NCBI RefSeq assembly: GCF_009746625.1
Contig: NZ_VWXL01000014.1
Coordinates: forward strand, 248,001 to 312,000
Direction: 5' to 3'
DNA from: Caproicibacter fermentans
GTDB taxonomy: Bacteria; Bacillota; Clostridia; Oscillospirales; Acutalibacteraceae
Length of the DNA stretch: 64,000 bases
Shown here: one piece after another, positions 57,588 to 64,000 of the stretch
How the letters are laid out: every line of letters starts with the position of its first letter
Position numbering within the stretch: position 1 is the stretch's first letter
Notes under the pieces: generated by a model
The model's database searches: none
Told to the model about the DNA's origin: nothing
What the model saw: only the letters and a program-made list of their open reading frames with translations
Translations under genes and position numbers: made by a program

Positions 57588-58661
57588 TTATGAAATCACG
57601 GTCAGATCCTTCGTGTAACGGTTCAAAACCTCGCAGCCGGAGTCCGTCACAAGCACAAGGTCTTCGATTCGCACGCCGAATTCGCCCGGCAGATAAGCGC
57701 CCGGTTCGACGGAAAACACCATGCCAGGCCGGGCGATCACCCCGCAGGAGGGGCCGTTGTCCGGCGACTCGTGGCAGTCGAGCCCGCAGCCGTGGCCAAG
57801 TCGGTGCGTGAAGTATTTCCCGTAACCCGCCTGTTCCAGCACACTCCGCGCCGCGCGGTCGATTTCGCTCATCGGCACGCCGGGGCGGATGAAAGTTTCC
57901 GCCGCCAGGTTTGCGCGTTTCACCGCGTCGTAAACTTCCCGCTGCCGCGCTCCCGCGCTGCGGAAAAAGACGGTTCGCGTCATGTCGCACCAGTAGCGGC
58001 GAATCGGGTTGAACAGGTCGAGAACAACGCAGTCGCCGTCTTTTAAGACGGTGTCGGACGGTTCGTGATGCGGATCGGCCGCGTTTGCGCCGAACGAGGC
58101 GATTTCAATTTCGGGGGAGTGGTCGCCGCCGTTTTGGGCGTACAGATTCTGAACGGCGAGCGCAATTTCGTTTTCCCGGGCGCCTTCGCGCACCATGCCG
58201 ACCGCCGCGGCCATGACACGGTCGTTGATCCGGGATGCGTGACGCATCGCCTCGATTTCTTCCTCGTCCTTTCGCATGCGGGCAAGGTCGACCGGCGCGG
58301 AGCCTTCGACGGGCGTCAGATCGCTTCTGCTTTGCAGAAGGCCGATCAGAAATCCGGCTTTCCATGTTTTGTCGATTCCGATTTTACCGGGCCGCAATGC
58401 GGCGGACAGGCCGGCCACCGGATTTTCGCCGTCCTTGTGCAGAATCAGTTCCAGCCCTTCCTGGGGCCGCAGGCAGAACAATTCGTTTCCGAACAGCTTT
58501 GCGGTGCCGTCGTCGCGCAGGTACAGCGCGAACATGCGCTCAAACGGCTCCACCCAGATTCCGGTCAGGTAATAAACGGACGGGGCGGCCGTTACCAGAA
58601 TCTGGCTCAATCCTTCTTTTTGCATCTGATCAATGACTTTTTTCAGTCGTTTTCGGTTCAT
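57588..58661 (-). CDS. M24 family Xaa-Pro aminopeptidase/dipeptidase
   Basis: A 357-residue creatinase/prolidase-type enzyme. The N-terminal domain (about 1-120) contains VTAAPSVYYLTGIWVEPFER. The catalytic pita-bread domain has the five metal ligands in VVLDLFNPIRRYWCDMTRT (two Asp), FTHRLGHGCGLDCHE (His), VFSVEPGAYLPG (Glu) and VRIEDLVLVT (Glu). It removes or splits N-terminal Xaa-Pro bonds in the cytoplasm. The ATG at 58661 with AAGGAAG upstream is preferred over an earlier in-frame start. It is transcribed alone. Confidence 0.9.
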   Translation of the reverse strand: MNRKRLKKVIDQMQKEGLSQILVTAAPSVYYLTGIWVEPFERMFALYLRDDGTAKLFGNELFCLRPQEGLELILHKDGENPVAGLSAALRPGKIGIDKTWKAGFLIGLLQSRSDLTPVEGSAPVDLARMRKDEEEIEAMRHASRINDRVMAAAVGMVREGARENEIALAVQNLYAQNGGDHSPEIEIASFGANAADPHHEPSDTVLKDGDCVVLDLFNPIRRYWCDMTRTVFFRSAGARQREVYDAVKRANLAAETFIRPGVPMSEIDRAARSVLEQAGYGKYFTHRLGHGCGLDCHESPDNGPSCGVIARPGMVFSVEPGAYLPGEFGVRIEDLVLVTDSGCEVLNRYTKDLTVIS

Positions 58662-58870
58662 TTGTTTTCTGCTTCCTTCCAGCTTGTGTAAAATTATTTT
58701 ACCGTTTTCCGGCCCTGTTTTCAAGTTGGAATTTTGAGGATACGAAGGCTTTTGTGACAAAATCTGTGAAGAAAACCGAAAACGGACCGACTCTGTGCAT
58801 ATAGGATTCCTTTCCGATCTATGCTATAATAAAGGGAAATAAAAAATAATATTGAGATTAAGGAAGCAAC

Positions 58871-60550
58871 ATGCAGTTTAAAGAATTGAATTTATTACCA
58901 GAAATTTTACGCGCGGTGGAAGAAATGGGATATACCTCCGCAACAGACATTCAGTCGGGATCGATTCCCCTGATTCTGGAGGGCAGGGACCTTATCGGGC
59001 GTTCCAGCACGGGAACGGGAAAAACCGCCGCGTTCGGCATTCCGGTCGTCCAGATGACGGCGCTCGGCGACGGCTCCAGAGGGCAGGCGCTGATTCTGAG
59101 CCCGACGCGGGAACTTGCCATGCAGATCAGCGACGAAATACACAAATATTCAAAATATCTCAGCCGGATTGGAATCTCCACGGTATGCGGCGGGCAGTCG
59201 ATGCCGGGGCAGATCCACCAGCTTAAAACCGCGCAGATCGTCATCGGCACGCCGGGGCGCGTCATGGATCATTTGCGCCGCAGAACGCTGACGCTCGATA
59301 ATTTGCGGACGGTAGTCCTCGACGAAGCGGACGAAATGCTGAACATGGGCTTTTTGGAGGATATTCAGACCATCCTGAAGCAGGCGCCGGAAAAAAGGCA
59401 GACCGTGCTGTTCAGCGCGACGATTCCGCCGGCGATTATGGCGATCACAAAGGATTTCCAGACCGACCCCGCCATGGTAGCGGTGGACGGAGGCCAGAAG
59501 ACCGTTGACGGCATTTCGCAGTTTTATTACCGCGTGCCGCAGAAAGACAAAGTGAATGCGCTCAAGCTTCTTCTGGAATATCACCGCCCGAAGCGCGCGC
59601 TGATTTTCTGCAACACGAAAAAAATGGTAGAGGAGCTTTGCACCGACCTGAACGACAGCGGATTTCAGGCGGCAGCCCTGCACGGCGACATGAAGCAAAG
59701 CCAGCGCACGCAGGTTATGAACGATTTTAAACACGGCCGCAGCAGCCTGCTGATTGCGACCGACGTTGCAGCGCGCGGCATCGACGTTGAGGATATCGAC
59801 GCGGTTTTCAATTTTGATATTCCGCAGGAAAACGAGTATTATATCCACCGGATCGGTCGGACCGGGCGTGCGGGCCGGACGGGTTCATCCCACACGCTCG
59901 CGGCGAACAGGAGCCAGATGGAGCGGATGCGGTCGCTGGAACGGTTTATGAATGCAAAAATCAGCGAGGCCGCGGTTCCGGATCTTGAAGAGATCCATGA
60001 GCGGCGTCTGAAGAAATTCCTGGGGAATTTAAAGGAGCTTGCGGATGAAAACAGCGGCGAAACGTGGATTCCCTACTTGAAATCGCTGGAAGAGCAGGGA
60101 TATTCTCCGCTGCGGGTGGCTGCCGCGCTGTGCACGCTGACCGCCGGAAAAAACCGCAGGCTTGATTCTGTCCGCAATATCCGCCGGGTGCAGCCGGAAC
60201 CGGAGAAAACCGGGACGATGCGGGTTCATGCGGACATCGGAACCAACGACAAAATCAGGCCCGAAATTCTGATTGCGGAAATCGCCGCCGCCACGGGGCT
60301 CCCGGTCGGCGCGATCGGAAAAATCAATATTTACCGGGAATATGCCACGATTGAGCTTTCCGAGAAAGACGCCGCTTTGGTTGCCCGAAAAATGTCCGCG
60401 TGGAAGTTCCGCCAGCGCACGGTTCATTTTACCGTTTCCGGAAAGACCGGGCAGCAGGAGCGCCGGCAGGGAACCCCAAAAAAGAGCTGGCGAGGGCAAG
60501 GCAAAGGGGGAGCGCCCTACCGGGGCCGCAGAACCGCAGGAAAAAAATAG
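58871..60550 (+). CDS. DEAD-box RNA helicase with DbpA-type RNA-binding domain
   Basis: A 559-residue helicase. The Q motif is near residue 25. Motif I is STGTGKTAA, Ia PTRELA, II LDEADEML, III SATIP, IV LIFCNTK, V TDVAARGID and VI HRIGRTGRAG. The C-terminal domain (about 445-515) is a DbpA-type RRM (MRVHADIGTNDKIRPEILIA, GKINIYREYATIEL), followed by a Lys/Arg/Gly-rich tail. This layout matches CshA/DeaD-DbpA proteins acting in 23S rRNA maturation and cold adaptation. AAGGAAG precedes the ATG. A consensus TATAAT lies at 58825-58830 without a good -35. Confidence 0.92.
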   Translation: MQFKELNLLPEILRAVEEMGYTSATDIQSGSIPLILEGRDLIGRSSTGTGKTAAFGIPVVQMTALGDGSRGQALILSPTRELAMQISDEIHKYSKYLSRIGISTVCGGQSMPGQIHQLKTAQIVIGTPGRVMDHLRRRTLTLDNLRTVVLDEADEMLNMGFLEDIQTILKQAPEKRQTVLFSATIPPAIMAITKDFQTDPAMVAVDGGQKTVDGISQFYYRVPQKDKVNALKLLLEYHRPKRALIFCNTKKMVEELCTDLNDSGFQAAALHGDMKQSQRTQVMNDFKHGRSSLLIATDVAARGIDVEDIDAVFNFDIPQENEYYIHRIGRTGRAGRTGSSHTLAANRSQMERMRSLERFMNAKISEAAVPDLEEIHERRLKKFLGNLKELADENSGETWIPYLKSLEEQGYSPLRVAAALCTLTAGKNRRLDSVRNIRRVQPEPEKTGTMRVHADIGTNDKIRPEILIAEIAAATGLPVGAIGKINIYREYATIELSEKDAALVARKMSAWKFRQRTVHFTVSGKTGQQERRQGTPKKSWRGQGKGGAPYRGRRTAGKK

Positions 60551-60566
60551 AGCTGTAAAAATCAAG

Positions 60567-60606
60567 AAAAGCCGCGCGGCTGCAATTTATCCGCGCGGCT
60601 TTTTTA
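60567..60606. terminator. Bidirectional terminator
   Basis: AAAAGCCGCGCGG pairs with CCGCGCGGCTTTT over an 11-base loop and is followed by T. It lies between the helicase gene and the convergent small HMA-like gene and overlaps the stop codon of the latter. Confidence 0.88.
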
Positions 60607-60852
60607 CATTTTGTGTTCCTGCCAGTGCTCTGCTTCAATGGAGCATCCGCATTCGCCCAGCTTGTTGCGAAGGCGGTCCGGTCCGGTGCCGGTCGTATCG
60701 TAATCGACGGCGACCCTGTCGCGGTCTCTGCTGATGCTTACGGAGATCACTCCGGGAATCGAATCGAGATTGCGCTTGATTTCTTCACAATTTCTCTGAT
60801 CTTCCGGATGCTTCAAGCTGAAATAAACGCTTGCTTTTGAGATAAAAATCAC
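60604..60852 (-). CDS. Small heavy-metal-associated-like (ferredoxin fold) protein
   Basis: An 82-residue protein with the beta-alpha-beta-beta-alpha-beta pattern of HMA domains: SKASVYFSLKH, CEEIKRNLDSIPGVISVSIS, DRVAVDYDTTG, RLRNKLGECGCSIE. The metal-binding CxxC of copper chaperones is absent, so it probably does not carry copper in the usual way. The start is uncertain. GTG at 60852 overlaps the purine-rich GGGGAGG, and an ATT or ATC a few codons later would be better spaced. It lies 42 bases after gpmA on the same strand behind a hairpin. Confidence 0.65.
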   Translation of the reverse strand: MIFISKASVYFSLKHPEDQRNCEEIKRNLDSIPGVISVSISRDRDRVAVDYDTTGTGPDRLRNKLGECGCSIEAEHWQEHKM

Positions 60853-60882
60853 CTCCCCGCTTAGTATGTGCTGCGGGGAGGT
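60851..60882 (-). other. Hairpin between gpmA and the HMA-like gene
   Basis: ACCTCCCCGC pairs with GCGGGGAGGT (ten pairs) over a 12-base loop. On the minus strand the 3' arm carries the ribosome site of the HMA-like gene, and TGATTTTTATC follows. It could attenuate readthrough from gpmA or mask the ribosome site. Confidence 0.55.
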
Positions 60883-60894
60883 TTCTATCAGAGT

Positions 60895-61638
60895 TTACTG
60901 TTTCTTTCCCTGGTTTGCAACGCTCTCGATTTTTGCCCGGATCAAATTCGGGTCGCCAAGGTATTTCTTCTCCGTTACATTCCAGTTTTCGTCAAAGGTA
61001 TAGATTAAGGGAACGCCGGTTGGGATGTTCACTTTGGTAATTTCCTCTTTTGACAGCTTTTCGAAATGATAGACCAGAGCGCGAAGGGAGTTCCCGTGGG
61101 CAGCAATCAGGACGCGCTTTCCGTTCTGCATTTCTTTGCGAATCGTTTTTTCAAAATACGGAACGACGCGGGCAATGGTGTCTTCCAGACTTTCTCCGAG
61201 CGGCAGCTCCTGCGGCGGGGCGGCACGGTATTGCTCCAGACGGCGGGGATTCCGGTCGTCGTCCTCGTTGAGGAGGGGCGGCCGGACGTCGAAGGAGCGC
61301 CGCCACACCCGCACCTGCTCTTCGCCGTATTTCTGCGAGGTTTCCGCTTTGTTCAGCCCCTGAAGCGCACCGTAATGCCGCTCGTTCAGCTTCCAGCTTT
61401 TCATGACCGTCAGCCATTCCCGGTCGAGCTGCTCTAAAGCGAGGTTCAGGGTGTGGATGGCTCTTTTTAAATACGAAGTATAGCAGAGGTCGAAGTCAAA
61501 ACCCTCCCGGCGGAGCAGTTCGCCCGCATTTGCGGCTTCCTGCCTGCCGGTGTCGGTCAGGTCAACATCCGTCCAGCCGGTGAACAGATTCTTTTTGTTC
61601 CATTCGCTTTCTCCGTGCCGAACCAAGACCAGTTTCAT
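60895..61638 (-). CDS. gpmA: 2,3-bisphosphoglycerate-dependent phosphoglycerate mutase
   Basis: A 247-residue cofactor-dependent mutase interconverting 3- and 2-phosphoglycerate in glycolysis. The phospho-His lies in [11 protein letters not shown], then [27 protein letters not shown] and the second His in [13 protein letters not shown]. The length and order match the dimeric GpmA type. It starts 16 bases after the stop of the nitroreductase gene and is probably co-transcribed with it. The ATG is preceded by a GGAGG-like purine run. Confidence 0.95.
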   Translation of the reverse strand: MKLVLVRHGESEWNKKNLFTGWTDVDLTDTGRQEAANAGELLRREGFDFDLCYTSYLKRAIHTLNLALEQLDREWLTVMKSWKLNERHYGALQGLNKAETSQKYGEEQVRVWRRSFDVRPPLLNEDDDRNPRRLEQYRAAPPQELPLGESLEDTIARVVPYFEKTIRKEMQNGKRVLIAAHGNSLRALVYHFEKLSKEEITKVNIPTGVPLIYTFDENWNVTEKKYLGDPNLIRAKIESVANQGKKQ

Positions 61639-61654
61639 CTGCGGGCCTCCGTTT

Positions 61655-62254
61655 CTACCGAAATACTTTGACTCGTTCGTCTACGGGCAGATTTTCCTTT
61701 GGACCAGGGTTTCCCGTCACACTGCCGAACGGCATTTGACCCAGCAGCTTCCAGTTCTTCGGAGCGCTCCAGTGCTGCCTCACTTTTTCATCAATCAGCG
61801 GGTTGTAGTGCTGCAGGCTCGCGCCGAGCCCGGCTTCTTCCAGCGCGCTCCAGACGGCCAGTTGCAGCATCCCGGAGGACTGAAGGGACCAGACCGGGAA
61901 ATTATCCTTATATAAAGGAAAGTGTTCCTGCAGGCCGGTGACAACGTCCTGATCTTCAAAATAGAGGACGGTTCCGGTTCCGCCGCGGAAGGAGTCGATC
62001 TTTTCTTCCGTCTTAGAAAAGTTTTCTGCGGGGACGATCCCTTTCAGAATGGCTTTGGTGTCATCCCACAGCTTGTCATGCTCCTTTCCGAACAGAACGA
62101 TTGCCCGGGAACTTTGCGAGTTGAATGCGCTTGGAGACGCGGTGACCGCGCGGCGAACGATGGAGAGAATCTCTTCCTCCGAAACACTGGGTCCTCTGCC
62201 GATGGAATAAACGGATCGGCGGTTTTCCAGAACTTTTAAAAAGGTATCGGTCAT
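61655..62254 (-). CDS. Nitroreductase family protein
   Basis: A 199-residue flavoprotein of the nitroreductase superfamily, oxidoreductase-like subgroup that includes fatty-acid-repressed proteins. It begins [14 protein letters not shown] (FMN-phosphate Arg-Ser), has [37 protein letters not shown] and the C-terminal [11 protein letters not shown]. It probably reduces nitro or quinone compounds with NAD(P)H. ATG at 62254 with GAGGTG eight bases upstream is preferred to an earlier in-frame start. First gene of a pair with gpmA. Confidence 0.88.
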   Translation of the reverse strand: MTDTFLKVLENRRSVYSIGRGPSVSEEEILSIVRRAVTASPSAFNSQSSRAIVLFGKEHDKLWDDTKAILKGIVPAENFSKTEEKIDSFRGGTGTVLYFEDQDVVTGLQEHFPLYKDNFPVWSLQSSGMLQLAVWSALEEAGLGASLQHYNPLIDEKVRQHWSAPKNWKLLGQMPFGSVTGNPGPKENLPVDERVKVFR

Positions 62255-62398
62255 AGGGAGCACCTCATTTCTTTTGATCTTTTCTCTGCTATCATCATAC
62301 CCTGAATTTATGGTAAAATCCACCGGTGAAACACTGAAATTTTAAGGAAAAAACGACTGATTTTTATAAAATAATAATAAATATCGTTATTATATTGA

Positions 62399-62427
62399 TT
62401 TACAGGTTGAAGTTTGAAGATTATAAT
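62399..62427 (+). promoter_or_regulatory. Promoter of the YqfO/CutA-like gene
   Basis: TTTACA (62399-62404), a 17-base spacer and a perfect TATAAT (62422-62427), 25 bases before the TTG start. Confidence 0.75.
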
Positions 62428-62451
62428 AAAACAAAGAAAGGAGGGACGGCG

Positions 62452-62790
62452 TTGGAATTTGAATTCTGCAAAATGGAAATTTTTGTTCCGGTCACTCATC
62501 TGGAAGAAATCCGGCAGGCGCTGCAAAGAGCAGACGCGGGTCATATCGGAAATTATGACAGCTGCCTTTCCTACGGCGAAGTAACCGGTTGCTGGCGACC
62601 TCTGGAAGGAAGCCGCCCTTACAGCGGAGAAGTTGGCCGGCTTTGCACCGGCAAAGAGTACAAGGTGGAAGTCATCTGCAAACAGGAAAAAGTGGACGAA
62701 ACCATCCGCGCCGTGAAAGCGGCGCATCCCTACGAGGTGCCGGTGATCAATGTGATTCCGCTGTACCGCACGGGACTTTCGCAGGAATAA
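62452..62790 (+). CDS. YqfO/NIF3 C-terminal-like (COG3323, CutA fold) protein
   Basis: A 112-residue single-domain protein: MEIFVPVTHLEEIRQALQRA, GHIGNYDSCLSYGEVTGCWRP, then VEVICKQEKVDETIRAVKAA and HPYEVPVINVIPL. This is the PII/CutA-like domain that is inserted in YqfO-type NIF3 proteins and also occurs alone (COG3323). The role is unknown, and metal or ligand binding is suggested for the fold. TTG at 62452 is chosen for its perfect AAAGGAGGG seven bases upstream. It is followed 24 bases later by the gamma-glutamyltransferase gene. Confidence 0.82.
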   Translation: MEFEFCKMEIFVPVTHLEEIRQALQRADAGHIGNYDSCLSYGEVTGCWRPLEGSRPYSGEVGRLCTGKEYKVEVICKQEKVDETIRAVKAAHPYEVPVINVIPLYRTGLSQE

Positions 62791-62814
62791 CTTAAAAATC
62801 GGGGGGAAATAAGG

Positions 62815-64000
62815 TTGGATCGAAACGAATTATACCGGTATTCTTCGACCCGCAAAGTGGTCTTCGGGACGAAAGGGATGGTCGCGACTTCTCAGCCTCT
62901 AGCCGCGCAGGCCGGGCTGGATATCCTTAAAAAAGGGGGGAACGCCGTTGACGCGGCAGTCGCGGCCGCCGCGGTTCTTACCGTTACGGAACCGATGTCC
63001 AACGGGATCGGCGGCGACGCGTTTGCGCTGGTCTGGACGAAAGGCCGGCTGCACGGCCTGAACTCCAGCGGCCGGTCGCCGGCTTTGCTGAATGCCGAGG
63101 CCGTCCGGGAGAGAGGCTGTGAAGAGGTTCCGCGCTTTGGGTGGCTGCCTGTGACCGTTCCGGGCGTTCCGGCCGCCTGGGCAAAGCTTTCCGGCACCTT
63201 TGGGAAGCTTCCTCTGGCGCAGACGCTGGAACCCGCAGCCTGTTATGCCGAAGAAGGTTTTCCGGTCGCGCCTGTGACCGCGTTCAACTGGAAACGGTTC
63301 GAGCGGGGATCCCTCGAAGCATTAAAAAGGACGGAATATGCCCCGCTTCATCTGGCTTTTTTCCCGGAAGGAAGGGCGCCGCGGGCGGGGGAACGGTTCC
63401 GTTTGCCCGAACTGGCGGCGACTTTGCGGGAACTGGCCGAAACCGGATGCGGCAGCTTTTACCACGGTCGGCTGGCGGAGAAAATCGACCGCTTTTCACA
63501 GGAAACAGGCGGACTGCTGCGAAAAAGCGATCTGGAGCAGCATTCGTCGGACTGGGTGGACCCCATCAGCGTTCGTTACCGCGGGTATGAGGTCTCGGAG
63601 ATTCCACCGAACGGGCACGGGATTGTCGCGCTGATGGCGCTCAATCTTTTGAAAGGATTTCCGATGGAGAGCAGGGACAGTGCGCTTTGCATTCATCGCA
63701 TGATCGAATCGTTGAAGCTGGCCTACGAAGACGGCAGAGAATTTGTGAGCGACCCGGCGACAATGAAAGTATCCCCCGAGGCTTTACTGAGTGAATTGTA
63801 TGCGGAAGAGCGGCGCGGGCTGATCGGCGACCGGGCGATTCTTCCCAAGGCGGGACAGCCTGAAAAGGGAGGCACGGTGTACCTTTGCACGGCGGACGGC
63901 GAAGGGAATATGGTTTCCTACATTCAAAGCAGTTACTGCGCCTTCGGCTCCGGCCTGGTGGTGCCGGGAACGGGGATCTCGCTTCAAAACCGCGGCATGA
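62815..64000 (+). CDS. ggt: Gamma-glutamyltransferase, 3'-truncated by the window edge
   Basis: The first 395 residues of a gamma-glutamyltransferase-family Ntn hydrolase. It starts with TTG behind GGGGGGAAATAAGG. Family motifs are MVATSQPLAAQAGLDILKKG, GNAVDAAVAAAAVLTVTEPM, SNGIGGDAFALVW, then AWAKLSGTFGKLPL and SEIPPNGHGIVALMALN. The autoprocessing and catalytic Thr lies in GGTVYLCTADGEGNMVSYIQ, and LQNRGM follows at the window end. No signal peptide is visible, so it resembles cytoplasmic YwrD-type members. The enzyme hydrolyses or transfers gamma-glutamyl groups. The C-terminal part lies outside the window. Confidence 0.9.
   Translation, partial: MDRNELYRYSSTRKVVFGTKGMVATSQPLAAQAGLDILKKGGNAVDAAVAAAAVLTVTEPMSNGIGGDAFALVWTKGRLHGLNSSGRSPALLNAEAVRERGCEEVPRFGWLPVTVPGVPAAWAKLSGTFGKLPLAQTLEPAACYAEEGFPVAPVTAFNWKRFERGSLEALKRTEYAPLHLAFFPEGRAPRAGERFRLPELAATLRELAETGCGSFYHGRLAEKIDRFSQETGGLLRKSDLEQHSSDWVDPISVRYRGYEVSEIPPNGHGIVALMALNLLKGFPMESRDSALCIHRMIESLKLAYEDGREFVSDPATMKVSPEALLSELYAEERRGLIGDRAILPKAGQPEKGGTVYLCTADGEGNMVSYIQSSYCAFGSGLVVPGTGISLQNRGM

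Noticed and set aside
58795-58830. Full promoter for the RNA helicase gene
   Set aside because: The TATAAT is perfect but no acceptable -35 lies 16-18 bases upstream, so only the -10 box was mentioned.

Overview
The window reads as a chromosomal segment of an endospore-forming, Gram-positive, anaerobic Clostridia bacterium, probably of the Oscillospiraceae/Ruminococcaceae type. This is inferred from a Tlp small acid-soluble spore protein, an [FeFe]-hydrogenase-family protein, a glmS ribozyme, PlsY-type acyltransferases, strong AGGAGG ribosome sites with many GTG/TTG starts, and moderately GC-rich coding DNA. No rRNA, CRISPR array or intact transposase was seen. One tRNA (Val, anticodon GAC) is present.

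Layout. 1-8 kb: end of a DUF134 regulator, a MerR-controlled ABC exporter, a DtxR/MntR-type regulator, a chemoreceptor, an EAL-CBS-GGDEF cyclic-di-GMP protein and a zinc-dependent phospholipase C-like protein. 8-16 kb: a glycosyltransferase overlapping a second PlsY-like acyltransferase, an EAL protein with a dead GGDEF domain, a metallo-beta-lactamase-fold protein, metF behind an attenuator-like leader, a short terminator-ended RNA candidate, and a radical-SAM/partner DNA-repair pair with a LexA box inside its promoter. 16-21 kb: the main plsY, YjbQ, DUF1848, a WYL regulator, two paralogous micro-proteins, a patatin-like lipase and tRNA-Val.

21-28.7 kb looks like acquired DNA beside the tRNA: methyltransferase, tyrosine-recombinase and M23-peptidase fragments, an MBL-fold gene, and a two-component system plus MacB/FtsX-type ABC transporter whose permease carries a frameshift. 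28.7-39.5 kb: an FG-GAP-like membrane protein with a DUF3160 lipoprotein, a TetM-like GTPase fused to a Rae1/YacP-type NYN nuclease, tlp, PAP2 phosphatase plus diacylglycerol kinase-like lipid genes, and glmS with its ribozyme.

40-47.3 kb is one mannitol PTS operon (mtlA, mtlR, mtlF, mtlD) that continues into ptsH and ptsI, so uptake, phosphorylation, regulation and oxidation to fructose-6-phosphate are encoded together. 47.4-52 kb: a YetF/DUF4363/YetF set, a DUF2892 membrane protein, a Cys-rich copper-binding protein, Ku and class I fructose-bisphosphate aldolase. 52-64 kb: a MacB-type exporter with a large secreted CARDB-like partner, the hydrogenase-family protein, a Xaa-Pro peptidase, a DbpA-like RNA helicase, phosphoglycerate mutase, a nitroreductase, a YqfO/CutA-like protein and the start of gamma-glutamyltransferase.

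Functions are assigned from recognised family motifs in the translated sequence. No database search was possible. Domain limits are approximate.
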